Assembly (NCBI GenBank): GCA_013138865.1
Contig: WTBY01000018.1
Coordinates: 1 to 64,000 of the forward strand
Direction of reading: 5' to 3'
DNA: 64,000 bases
Source: Helicobacteraceae bacterium
GTDB taxonomy: Bacteria > Campylobacterota > Campylobacteria > Campylobacterales > Sulfurimonadaceae
Every line of letters starts with the position of its first letter. Positions within the stretch are counted from its first letter, which is position 1. Below the pieces are notes generated by a model. It was given only the letters and a program-made list of their open reading frames with translations, made no database searches and was not told the DNA's origin. The position numbers were made by a program, and so were the translations under genes. Shown here piece by piece: positions 44,844 through 53,033 of this stretch.

Positions 44844-45632
44844 ATGAGTAAACTTACACAAGAACAACATAGTGAAATAAGTGCTTATATAGAGACTATA
44901 AATACAAAAATCACACAAACCAAATCTAAAAGTATGCATCAGCTTTGTACATCAGGATTAGAGTTTTTACAAAACTTTGAAGTGAAGTATAAAAGCAATG
45001 CTAACAGGCTTGATAATGCTAAGAATAGGCTAGACGATGAAAATAGTAGTATTGCGTGTATGCTAATAGCAAGTGTTAAAGATATGGGATCAATAATATC
45101 TTCTGGTGTTAAAGATATGGGATCAATAATATCTTCTGGTGTTAAAGATATAGGCTCTATTATTAAAGAAGATGGATTAGGTATTAAGCAATATATAGAG
45201 ATTGAAGAGCAAGCATTTTCAGAAATGGATCAATTTATAAAAAGGTTTAGTGCGAGGTATCCTTTATCAGAGACAATTGATGTTACAAAAGATATATCTA
45301 TATCACTTAAAAAAATAGAAGATGAAAAAAAATATGAATGTTACTATACAACTCTTTCTAATTTAAAGAATGAGATAGAACATATAGAAAATGTATTAAA
45401 AAAGAGTGAGCCTATCTATTTTAGTTTAACAAAAATAAATTCTAAATTAGCTCTTATTAACACAAATGTATCACTATTAAGTGTATATGATACTGTAACA
45501 TATAGCCATGTTCAAGAGTTAGAAGATGAAGTTGTATTAAGTACAAAAAACTTGATAAGCAATACTAAGCAATTTGATAATTCTGTAGCACAATTAGTAC
45601 CTATAAGCATCAACGATGTTTATAGTAATTAA
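44844..45632 (+). CDS. coiled-coil protein with VKDMGSIISSG repeats
   Basis: Protein of 262 residues, mostly helical coiled coil. A central segment at residues about 78-110 consists of a repeated 11-residue unit, VKDMGSIISSG twice and a variant VKDIGSIIKED, reflecting two perfect 33-bp DNA copies (45075-45107, 45108-45140) and a diverged third. The units may form an amphipathic membrane-binding helix. No family recognised. First gene of the second operon of the cluster. Confidence 0.65.
   Translation: MSKLTQEQHSEISAYIETINTKITQTKSKSMHQLCTSGLEFLQNFEVKYKSNANRLDNAKNRLDDENSSIACMLIASVKDMGSIISSGVKDMGSIISSGVKDIGSIIKEDGLGIKQYIEIEEQAFSEMDQFIKRFSARYPLSETIDVTKDISISLKKIEDEKKYECYYTTLSNLKNEIEHIENVLKKSEPIYFSLTKINSKLALINTNVSLLSVYDTVTYSHVQELEDEVVLSTKNLISNTKQFDNSVAQLVPISINDVYSN
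45075..45140 (+). repeat. 33-bp tandem repeat in coding sequence, two perfect copies
   Basis: The copies are identical, with a diverged third from 45141. Being in frame, they can change in number without frameshift, altering the length of the repeat in the protein. Confidence 0.85.
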
Positions 45633-45643
45633 GGAGAAGTAAA

Positions 45644-46474
45644 ATGATACCATTAATAGTAGGTGGAGTTGCATTAACTGCAATTGGCTATAGCATGAGT
45701 AAATCATGTCAAAAGCATAAAGAGAAGGTTAAGTTAAAAGATGAGTTAAGAGATATAAATATCAAAGAGTATTTTCACACAACTGCTAAAAGTGAAGCAG
45801 AAGAAAATAGTAATATTTTTGATACTCTTCATAAGAGAAAAAAAGAACTCTTTTCAAATGGTGTTAAAAAGCTTGATGGAGTAATTTCTGATATAAAAAA
45901 CTCAGGACTTGACTCAATACCAACGAAGCAAATGGCAGTAGATGCCAAGCAATCTAATGGAGTTATTAGTAAAGAAGAAGCGAAAGCTCTTCGTATAGAG
46001 ATATTTCATGAAGCGGTTTTTTATCAGACACTAGAAAATATAGATAGTGGTGTAGTAACATTTAAAAATGAAGCTAAAATTAACAATATAGTTACAAAAA
46101 AGTTAGCAACTGAAATAGCAAAAAGCGTAGATGAAATGTTAGCAAAAGCAGAAATTATGTTGAATATCTACATAACAGAGGTAAGGAACATAGTTGTTGA
46201 AAATAGAGACTTTAACAGCTATGACGAGAAAAATAAAAGAGCTGTTATAAAAGCTTATGAGCTTGCAAACAACATTATGACACTTAGTTCAACACAAATA
46301 CTCAATTTAGATGGTGCTATAAATTCAAACATTATAAAAGAGATACATAACATGAATCTTATTTATGAAAATTTTGGTTCAGAAGATAATGTTGATGAAA
46401 AAAAATACAAAGAGCCTATTAATATAGATAGGACAAGTACTTATGAGCTTAACGATATTATTTTAACAAACTGA
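45644..46474 (+). CDS. N-terminally membrane-anchored helical protein
   Basis: Protein of 276 residues with one short N-terminal hydrophobic helix (IPLIVGGVALTAIGYSM), then a basic segment (KSCQKHKEKVKLKDE) and a long helical domain. Fold and size resemble proteins encoded next to TerB-like or dynamin-like genes, without a definite match. Shares an operon with the coiled-coil protein, 11 bases apart with AAGGAGAAG. Confidence 0.6.
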   Translation: MIPLIVGGVALTAIGYSMSKSCQKHKEKVKLKDELRDINIKEYFHTTAKSEAEENSNIFDTLHKRKKELFSNGVKKLDGVISDIKNSGLDSIPTKQMAVDAKQSNGVISKEEAKALRIEIFHEAVFYQTLENIDSGVVTFKNEAKINNIVTKKLATEIAKSVDEMLAKAEIMLNIYITEVRNIVVENRDFNSYDEKNKRAVIKAYELANNIMTLSSTQILNLDGAINSNIIKEIHNMNLIYENFGSEDNVDEKKYKEPINIDRTSTYELNDIILTN

Positions 46475-46482
46475 TATAAAGT

Positions 46483-46716
46483 TTACTCTTTTAAAAATTC
46501 ACAAAGTTCTATTTCAAGGATTTGTGATATTTTTAATAGATGTTCAAGGTTGAAATGCGTGCCGTTATAGTAAATTTCGGCACCAGAGATAACAGAAACA
46601 GATTTATAGCCCATTTGCAGAGATAGGTCGAGTTGAGACAAGTTTTTTTCTTTTCTAAACTTAGCTACATTCTTCCCAATGAGTACATAAAAATGTTCTG
46701 GTGAAATTTTGTTCAT
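46483..46716 (-). CDS. XRE/Cro-type helix-turn-helix regulator
   Basis: Protein of 77 residues. LIGKNVAKFRKEKNLSQLDLSLQMGYKSVSVIS (in parts) is the HTH_XRE fold; the C-terminal helices LEHLLKISQILEIELCEFLKE are typical. Transcribed against the cluster, diverging from the TerB-like gene at 46862, whose promoter it probably controls. The cluster thus has a second regulator in addition to the WYL protein. Confidence 0.88.
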   Translation of the reverse strand: MNKISPEHFYVLIGKNVAKFRKEKNLSQLDLSLQMGYKSVSVISGAEIYYNGTHFNLEHLLKISQILEIELCEFLKE

Positions 46717-46861
46717 AAGATAAACGCCCTATTGTTATAGATTATAGTTGGCTAAGTTTATCTGCTGTACAATGCTTTATCAATCTGTATAAATACAATG
46801 TACTATAATAGAGTATAAGAATTAATAGATTGATTAAATTAATAATAAAAGGAAATAAAAA

Positions 46862-47503
46862 ATGATAAGTCCATGGAAAATGTTAGGTGGAGTAGCGGTA
46901 GGTGTAGGTGCTGTTGCAGCAGCACCATTTACAGGAGGTGGTTCACTTCTAGCAGGATCTACAGTATTAGCTTCTTTAGCAGGTGCTGGTACTGTTGCTG
47001 CGGCTGTTGGTGTAGGTGCAGTAGGAGCAGGTATAGGAGCAAAACTTTCTCATGATGAAGAACAAGAAAAGCAAAAACTAGAAGATGCTATAGCAAAACA
47101 AGCAGCACAAACTAAACAGGCAGAACAAGCTTTAAATGATATGATTCCTAAGTTCACATCTCAAGAGGATTATTTTAACTTAGTAAAAGCTATGACGGCA
47201 GTAGGAATAGCTTGTGCAAATTGTGATGGTGAAATAGTTGAAGCAGAAAGAGCAGACATAGATGAATTTATTAGTGGTCTTTCTGGTGCTAATTTACCAG
47301 ATTATGTTAAAAAAGATATTGAGTACATGTACGCAAATCCTCCAAGATTAAGATTAGCATTTGATATGGTTAAAAAAGTACCATCAGAATCATTTGATTT
47401 TTTTGATCAAATAGTTGATATTACTATTAGTTCAGATAATGTAGAGCATGAAAAAGAAAAAGAATTTAAACAAGACTGGGAACAGCTTAAAAGAATGTCA
47501 TAA
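46862..47503 (+). CDS. glycine-zipper/TerB-like fusion protein
   Basis: Protein of 213 residues. The N-terminal 55 residues are a Gly/Ala/Val-rich zipper (GGVAVGVGAVAAAPFTGGGS, GAGTVAAAVGVGAVGAGIGA), typical of membrane-inserting helices. A Gln/Lys/Ala coiled coil follows (about 60-95), then a TerB-like domain (about 100-210: FNLVKAMTAVGIACANCDGE, EAERADIDEFISGLSG). TerB-like domains are linked to tellurite resistance and phage-related stress responses. RBS AAAAGGAAAT. Its gene diverges from the XRE regulator. Confidence 0.75.
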   Translation: MISPWKMLGGVAVGVGAVAAAPFTGGGSLLAGSTVLASLAGAGTVAAAVGVGAVGAGIGAKLSHDEEQEKQKLEDAIAKQAAQTKQAEQALNDMIPKFTSQEDYFNLVKAMTAVGIACANCDGEIVEAERADIDEFISGLSGANLPDYVKKDIEYMYANPPRLRLAFDMVKKVPSESFDFFDQIVDITISSDNVEHEKEKEFKQDWEQLKRMS

Positions 47504-47590
47504 ATTATTTTGTAGCCTTTGTGCTACGAATAATTTAATACTAAAAATATGGTTTTGAGTATTAAGTTATTATGTTTACTGGAGAGAGAT

Positions 47591-49234
47591 ATGAACGATA
47601 AAATAGCAAAATATAAGAATAGGAAAAAAATTGTGGCTGATAATATTTACATATCAAGAAAAATACCAAACAATGATGAAGACACTGAATATATCAACAA
47701 AATGATACAAAATGATACATATGATTATGACTTTACAGTAACTCCTGAAGAGGCAAAAGACTTCCTAATACAATTTAAAAAAGAGTTCAACGATGAAAGA
47801 TTTAATAAGCTTGTAAATGATTGTAAAAAAGAAGTTATAAGTTCTATTGTAACTCCATTTGGACTAGGTCAAGTTGTCGCAGCTTATGATAAAACAGGTG
47901 GGAATGTTGATACTATTCATAATGTTAGAAATGTAGACAAAACTGGAATTGGTATGAGCGAAGAGGAATCCTTGCAAAATGGGATGGGCATATATGCTAC
48001 AGAAGAAGCTAAACAAAACCATGAGAATAAAGAAGAGTATAGTTCTAAAGATTATCATGACAATAATCCAGAATACTCAAAAACAAGAGAAGCTAATACA
48101 AAGCTTAAAGAAGATAGTGTACTTATCGATGGCTATACAGGTCAAACTTTTGATGAAGGCACCAAAGATCAAGTAGAACATATAATAGCAGCAAAAGAAG
48201 TTGATGATGATACAGGTAGAGTACTTGCTAATGTAGATGGTAGTGAGTTAGCTAATAGAGGTAGTAATCTTACGGCAACATCACAAAGTGTCAATGGCTC
48301 AAAGCAAGAGGATTCTGCTCCTAATTTTTTAAAAAGAGTTGCAAAAAATAAAGAAAAAATACAAAACCTTGAAGCCAAACAAAACTTAACTCCTGAAGAA
48401 GAAAAAGGACTAGCCAGATTAAAAAGAGTAACACAAGTTGATGAAGATGAAGTAAAAAAGTTAGATAAAAAAGCTAGAAATGAATACAATAAAGAAATAA
48501 ATAAGGCATATTATACCAGCAAAAAATTTGTAAAAAATACTATAGCAACAGGTGGAAAAGAAGGTGCTAAAATGGGTATGCAACAAGCACTAGGACTTAT
48601 TATAACTGAGTTTTTCACTGCTATATTTGATGAAATTTTAGATATATACAAAAATGGTTTTACACATGGTTTTGATGATGATAGATTTTTTAGTGTCTTA
48701 AAAGATAGGTTAAATAAAATCTCAAAAAGGGTAAGTGCTAAGTGGAAAGATGCCGCTATAGCTTTTAAAGATGGCTTTATATCAGGATTTATATCAAATT
48801 TAGCAACTACTGTTATTAATATGTTTATAACAACTGGAAAAAGAGTTGTTAGGATTATAAGAGAAGGAGTGTTCTCATTATTTAAAGCGGTGAAATTACT
48901 TACATTTCCACCTGAAGGTATGAGCTATGAAGATGCTATGCATGAGGCTAAAAAATTAATTGCTAGTGGATTAATTGTTACCTTAGGTGTAATCGCCGAA
49001 GAGTATATAGATAAGCTAATAAGAAGCACTGTTATTTTAGAACCTTTTGCTGATGTTATTACAGCTGTATTTGTTGGTGCTATCACTGGTCTATCAATTA
49101 CAATGGTAGTTTATTATATTGAAAAAAATAAAAATGATAAAGATGCTATACAATTATTAATGACTCAAACTGATGAAAAAGTTGAGAATATTGAACAGAT
49201 GTTGATTCCACTGAGACAACCAATAAGCTCATAG
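47591..49234 (+). CDS. putative HNH nuclease fused to a hydrophobic C-terminal domain
   Basis: Protein of 547 residues from the ATG at 47591 (GGAGAGAG upstream); an ATG at 47549 has none. The centre has an HNH-type signature: DGYTGQTFDEG, QVEHIIAAKEVDDDTGRVLA with His at about 197, SNLTATSQSVNGSK with Asn at about 226 and 235. The C-terminal half has Gly-rich and hydrophobic helices (IATGGKEGAKMGMQQALGLI, IVTLGVIAEEYID, VITAVFVGAITGLSITMVVYY) able to insert in membranes. Nuclease activity is inferred from the motif only. Confidence 0.6.
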   Translation: MNDKIAKYKNRKKIVADNIYISRKIPNNDEDTEYINKMIQNDTYDYDFTVTPEEAKDFLIQFKKEFNDERFNKLVNDCKKEVISSIVTPFGLGQVVAAYDKTGGNVDTIHNVRNVDKTGIGMSEEESLQNGMGIYATEEAKQNHENKEEYSSKDYHDNNPEYSKTREANTKLKEDSVLIDGYTGQTFDEGTKDQVEHIIAAKEVDDDTGRVLANVDGSELANRGSNLTATSQSVNGSKQEDSAPNFLKRVAKNKEKIQNLEAKQNLTPEEEKGLARLKRVTQVDEDEVKKLDKKARNEYNKEINKAYYTSKKFVKNTIATGGKEGAKMGMQQALGLIITEFFTAIFDEILDIYKNGFTHGFDDDRFFSVLKDRLNKISKRVSAKWKDAAIAFKDGFISGFISNLATTVINMFITTGKRVVRIIREGVFSLFKAVKLLTFPPEGMSYEDAMHEAKKLIASGLIVTLGVIAEEYIDKLIRSTVILEPFADVITAVFVGAITGLSITMVVYYIEKNKNDKDAIQLLMTQTDEKVENIEQMLIPLRQPISS

Positions 49235-49250
49235 TTTATTAAGACAATTT

Positions 49251-51374
49251 ATGACCTACGAACTATATAAGATACTAGAGAGACCAGAAGCATCAAAGTT
49301 TGGTGCTTTAGTTCAAAAAATTATCCTAATAAATATCCTAATAAATATTTTTGTTGTACTTATTACAGAATCTTTTACACTAACGAACAATATATTAAAT
49401 ATTTTTATTTTAGTCGAAAATTTTACAGTACTTATCTTTATGGTAGAGTTATTTACTAGGTATATAGTTATTGGCTACAATGAACAGTATAAAGGTTTAA
49501 AAGGCAGAATAAAATTTACTTTTACATTTTATACAATTATTGATATTTTATCCATTATTCCATATTTTATAGTAGGTACTTCTTCAGGTACTTTACTATT
49601 AAGAATTGTTAGATTTCTTCGGTTTTTAAGAATTTTAAAGCTTGTGAGAATGAAAAAAGTACTCGAAAAGTTTTTTAATTTAGGGTCATTTGCTACATCA
49701 AATATTTTTACTCAAATAATGATTTTATTTGTTCTTGGTATAGTATTTATCTTTATTTTTGGATTTGCTTACAAATCGCAAGATACTAGTATAATGATCT
49801 TTTTAGAACCATCTGCAATAGCAGAATCTGATAACTCATCAGAGCTTCTTTTTGGTATTTTGGAATTATTAATTGGCTTGTTGATAGGTGGTGCTTTTAT
49901 CTCAATTATAACTGAAGCACTAGTTAATATTACGCAAACTGTTAAAAATGGGTATTACCCTTTTAAGGGAACTGGGCATATACTTATTATAAACCAAAAT
50001 ATTAAGTTAAAATATATTTTAGAAGAAATTAATAGCTATTACCTTAGTGCAGAACAGATGCAAGATGTTGTTATATTTTTGCCGTTTGTTAAAGATATAG
50101 ATAGTATTAAACAAAATATTAAAAGTTATTCTAATCTTGATATTAAACTAATTTCTGGAGATATTTTAAATTTTAATTCTTATACGAGAGTAAATATTAA
50201 TGGAGCTAAAAAAGTTCTTATTCTTAAGAATAATGATACTGACACACAAAATTTAAATGCAAAAACATCAAGGTACATATTAACAAATAATAATTTTAAT
50301 AATCCAGACTTGGAGTTTATTATAGAAGCTCAAGAAGGAAAAAATATTAAATACATCTATGAGCAAATATTTAGTGATGTTGATAATAAATATACTTTAG
50401 TAGAACATAACATTATTATACAAAAATTTTTAAATCGATCAATTATAGAACCAAATTATTTTAAAATATATTCTAGTATCTTATCGTTCAATGGGTATGG
50501 ATTGTACAAAATTCAAGCTAATAAAATATACAAAGATAGTTTAAGTTTTAAAGAAGCCTATATGCAACTTAATAATGGAATATTAATAGGAATAAGAAAA
50601 AAGAAAAAATTACTTTTAAACCCTGATGATAATACTATAATATATCCGGAAGATACACTTGTAGTAATTCTTAAAAATGAAGTGACATATACAATTGACA
50701 ACAATCAGATAGATTTGAATATATCTGTCGATATTGAGAAGCTATATTTACAAACTTCAAGAAATGTATGTATAGTGGGTAACTATGATACTATTAATAA
50801 AAAAAGTATTACTCACTTTTTGGATAAAAAAAGTTCTCAAAACTTAGATACTATAGTTTTAAAAAATAATGAGTATATGGATATAGCAATTTGGGATAAG
50901 ATAATCGAAAAAAACTATGATACTATTATTTTAAACCTTGAAGATAATGATGAGTTTTTATTAACAATGTATCTAAGAAATATTTACAAAGATAATCAAT
51001 CTTTTTTAAATTCAATTGTCAATATCATACATGACCCTACTATTTACAAACTATTAGAAAATAAAAATAATTATGACAATATTATACTATCAGAAAAACT
51101 AGTTAGTGTTTATATGTCAGTAGTTATGTTTAATAAAGATGTTGTAGATATTTTTGATGAGCTTTCAGAGTCTAAAGGAAATGAGTTTTACCTACTAGAA
51201 TCTAATAAATATAAAACACTAATAGGTTTAGAGAAACAAAAAATTAAATATGCATTAAAACAAAATAATATGATTTTCATAGGTACAATTGAAGATAAAA
51301 AATTTATAATAAATAGCAAAACAGTAAAAGAAAATTCAAAAATAGTTGTGCTTGCACTTGGAGTGACAGAATAA
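49251..51374 (+). CDS. voltage-sensor ion channel with two RCK domains
   Basis: Membrane protein of 707 residues. S1-S3 helices fill residues 20-110; S4 has a basic residue at every third position (Arg118, 121, 124, 127, Lys130, Arg133, in LRIVRFLRFLRILKLVRMKK). A pore hairpin follows (about 155-225), but the selectivity filter lacks TVGYG, as in CASTOR/POLLUX channels. The C-terminus holds two TrkA-N/RCK domains (GTGHILIINQN at about 240; second from about 485, NVCIVGNYDT). No clear ribosome binding site. Likely gated by ligand and voltage. Confidence 0.75.
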   Translation: MTYELYKILERPEASKFGALVQKIILINILINIFVVLITESFTLTNNILNIFILVENFTVLIFMVELFTRYIVIGYNEQYKGLKGRIKFTFTFYTIIDILSIIPYFIVGTSSGTLLLRIVRFLRFLRILKLVRMKKVLEKFFNLGSFATSNIFTQIMILFVLGIVFIFIFGFAYKSQDTSIMIFLEPSAIAESDNSSELLFGILELLIGLLIGGAFISIITEALVNITQTVKNGYYPFKGTGHILIINQNIKLKYILEEINSYYLSAEQMQDVVIFLPFVKDIDSIKQNIKSYSNLDIKLISGDILNFNSYTRVNINGAKKVLILKNNDTDTQNLNAKTSRYILTNNNFNNPDLEFIIEAQEGKNIKYIYEQIFSDVDNKYTLVEHNIIIQKFLNRSIIEPNYFKIYSSILSFNGYGLYKIQANKIYKDSLSFKEAYMQLNNGILIGIRKKKKLLLNPDDNTIIYPEDTLVVILKNEVTYTIDNNQIDLNISVDIEKLYLQTSRNVCIVGNYDTINKKSITHFLDKKSSQNLDTIVLKNNEYMDIAIWDKIIEKNYDTIILNLEDNDEFLLTMYLRNIYKDNQSFLNSIVNIIHDPTIYKLLENKNNYDNIILSEKLVSVYMSVVMFNKDVVDIFDELSESKGNEFYLLESNKYKTLIGLEKQKIKYALKQNNMIFIGTIEDKKFIINSKTVKENSKIVVLALGVTE

Positions 51375-51416
51375 TAAGTACTTAGAGGTGAAAATAAATT
51401 AAGCTGTTAAGCTGTC

Positions 51417-51439
51417 TTGATTTTTAGGTGCATTATAAA
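51417..51439 (+). repeat. 23-bp direct repeat, copy 1
   Basis: TTGATTTTTAGGTGCATTATAAA; the second copy at 53034-53056 differs in one base. The two flank the AbiEi-like/GGCT and BrnTA genes and the right attachment site. Confidence 0.7.
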
Positions 51440-51545
51440 GTGTGATTCTGGAACCTTATTATGTACTTTTGGATTTAAAAAAGATGAGTTTATTATGCAT
51501 TTGGAGATGTGGAAGATGTTATGGAATTATTTGGGTATAAATAAA

Positions 51546-51584
51546 CGTGACAGTTTTATAGAAATATGCTATAATATAGTCACG
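51546..51584 (+). promoter_or_regulatory. promoter with inverted repeat CGTGAC...GTCACG
   Basis: CGTGAC (51546-51551) and GTCACG (51579-51584) enclose a TATAAT box at about 51570. It lies just before the gene at 51606 (AAAAAGGAG), so the gene's own N-terminal HTH may repress it. Confidence 0.6.
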
Positions 51585-51605
51585 ATATAAAAAGGAGAAA
51601 CTATT

Positions 51606-52208
51606 ATGCAAACAATTGATAAGATAGGACGTAAGATTAATGCTTTACCTATCGGCAGAATAGTCCCTTTTTCATATATTGATTTAAAAGATGTTTCAAA
51701 AGACACTGTAAGAAAATATTTACACAGATTACATGAACGTGGGATAATTTCTATAGTCGAAAGAGGCTATTTTGAGAAAATAGAACCTTTTCATGAACTT
51801 TTATTTGTATATGGTTCACTTAAAAAAGGTTTTGATAATCATAAACTCTTAGAAAAATCAACAAAAAGACTTGGAAAGGCTAAAACAGTTAGTAAGTTTG
51901 CTATGTTTGAAGATACATTTGGAAACTATCCTTATTTAATACTAAAACCAATTACTAAAGTTGAAGGTGAACTCTATCAAATCAATAGAAAAGAACTCTT
52001 AGAAAGAATAGATGAGTTTGAAGGTACCCCTGAATACTACCAGCGAAAAAAAATAAAAGTTAAAACTCATCATGGTATCAAATATGCCTATACATATGTT
52101 AGAGAAACTTCTGAAATGCCTGCAAATCAAAAACCACTAGAAGTGTGGCAGAATAACACTGATTATAAAGTTGACAAACTTAATAGTTTCCTAGAAAAGT
52201 TACAATAA
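51606..52208 (+). CDS. AbiEi-like HTH fused to a gamma-glutamylcyclotransferase-like domain
   Basis: Protein of 200 residues. The N-terminal 55 residues (PIGRIVPFSYIDLKDVSKDTVRKYLHRLHERGII in parts) form a winged HTH like DUF6088/AbiEi antitoxins. Residues about 60-180 are a GGCT fold: FVYGSLKKGFDNHKLL, the YPYLILKP strand, VEGELYQI and the Glu-containing IDEFEGTPEYYQR. GGCT domains cyclise gamma-glutamyl amines or serve as fold relatives; combined with AbiEi-like HTH it may be a self-contained regulator or antitoxin. Not described to my knowledge as a pair. Confidence 0.7.
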   Translation: MQTIDKIGRKINALPIGRIVPFSYIDLKDVSKDTVRKYLHRLHERGIISIVERGYFEKIEPFHELLFVYGSLKKGFDNHKLLEKSTKRLGKAKTVSKFAMFEDTFGNYPYLILKPITKVEGELYQINRKELLERIDEFEGTPEYYQRKKIKVKTHHGIKYAYTYVRETSEMPANQKPLEVWQNNTDYKVDKLNSFLEKLQ

Positions 52209-52282
52209 CCTATATTGGAAAATATACATTCAATTGACAATAAATAGCATATTGTATATAATATCAATATACAAGGAAATAA

Positions 52283-52588
52283 ATGAAATTTGATTGTTTA
52301 GATATAGAAACTATTGTTGGATTTGAATGGGATGAGGGAAATATCCATAAAAATGAAAACAAACATGGTCTAAAGTGGACGGCAATTGAAGAAGTTTTTT
52401 TTAATGAACCATTACTAATTGTAGAGGACTTTAAGCACTCTGTGAATGAGTGCAGATGTGTAGCTTTAGGTAAAAATGATTTTGATGATTTAGTCACTGT
52501 AGTTTTTACAATAAGAGATAAACACATTAGAGTTATATCAGCAAGAGCTATGAGTAAAAAGGAAAGGATGATTTATGAAAGATCTTAA
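52283..52588 (+). CDS. brnT: BrnT-family toxin
   Basis: RNase toxin of 101 residues: VGFEWDEGNIHKNENKHGL, IEEVFFNEPLLIVED, VVFTIRDKHIRVISARAMSKKER are the BrnT hallmarks. It halts translation by RNA cleavage. The antitoxin gene brnA follows, overlapping by 14 bases; toxin-first order is usual for this system. Confidence 0.9.
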   Translation: MKFDCLDIETIVGFEWDEGNIHKNENKHGLKWTAIEEVFFNEPLLIVEDFKHSVNECRCVALGKNDFDDLVTVVFTIRDKHIRVISARAMSKKERMIYERS

Positions 52589-52838
52589 ACAACTGCCTGA
52601 ATTTAAAAATGAATCAGAAGAAGCTACATTTTGGGATGAGCATGATGTAACAGATTATTTTGATATGCAAAAAGCCAAACCAGTTAGATTCTCTAATCTA
52701 AAGAAAACAACAAAAAGTATATCGTTACGTTTACCTGTTGATATGATAGAAGAGTTAAAAGTAAAAGCAAATGCTATGGATGTACCTTATCAATCATTAA
52801 TTAAAATATTTTTAACTAATGCTCTGAAAACAGCCTAA
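52575..52838 (+). CDS. brnA: BrnA-family (CopG-like) antitoxin
   Basis: Antitoxin of 87 residues. EATFWDEHDVTDYFD in the N-terminal half binds BrnT in known pairs, and SISLRLPVDMIEELKVKANAMDVPYQSLI (in parts) is a ribbon-helix-helix that represses the operon. Last gene of the element before its right end. Confidence 0.9.
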   Translation: MKDLKQLPEFKNESEEATFWDEHDVTDYFDMQKAKPVRFSNLKKTTKSISLRLPVDMIEELKVKANAMDVPYQSLIKIFLTNALKTA

Positions 52839-52978
52839 GTTTATTTTGCTAATATTTTATAAAGATTATGTAAAATTAAAAAAATCCCTACCAACTACTA
52901 AAAAATACCAAAAAAGTAGGGATTTATAAATCTATAAAAAGCCCTTATACAAGTAAATATAGAGATTTTATAGCAAAT

Positions 52979-53003
52979 ATTAATAGGTTGATGGGCTAAT
53001 ATA
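52979..53003 (+). repeat. right attachment repeat (attR)
   Basis: Matches the left repeat at 23 of 25 positions and carries the rseP end codons INRLMG plus stop again, with no rseP sequence upstream. Confidence 0.8.
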
Positions 53004-53033
53004 TTTATAAATTAGATTTCTGAAAAAATTGTT

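Larger units (their letters stand above)
32744..53003 (+). mobile_element. integrative element in the 3' end of rseP
   Basis: The boundaries are a 25-bp repeat with two mismatches: 32744-32768 and 52979-53003, each encoding the end of RseP including its stop (shared core TAATAGGTT.ATGGG.TAATATA). A tyrosine recombinase gene lies 164 bases inside the left repeat. Content is accessory: recombination and replication genes, a regulated cluster of unknown function and a BrnT/BrnA pair. No conjugation or virion genes were recognised, so it would need a helper or spread as a plasmid-like form. Codon and GATCG usage differ from the flanks. Confidence 0.8.

Noticed and set aside
45075-45140. 33-bp repeats as a CRISPR array
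   Set aside because: The copies are directly adjacent without spacers and lie in frame in a coding region. No cas genes are present.
47591-49234. Phage tail-tape or portal protein for the 547-residue protein
   Set aside because: No other virion gene is near, and the HNH-type residues in the centre and the membrane-like C-terminus do not fit.
32744-53003. Conjugative element or prophage
   Set aside because: No relaxase, type IV secretion, coupling protein, capsid, terminase or tail gene was recognised. It is listed only as an integrative element.
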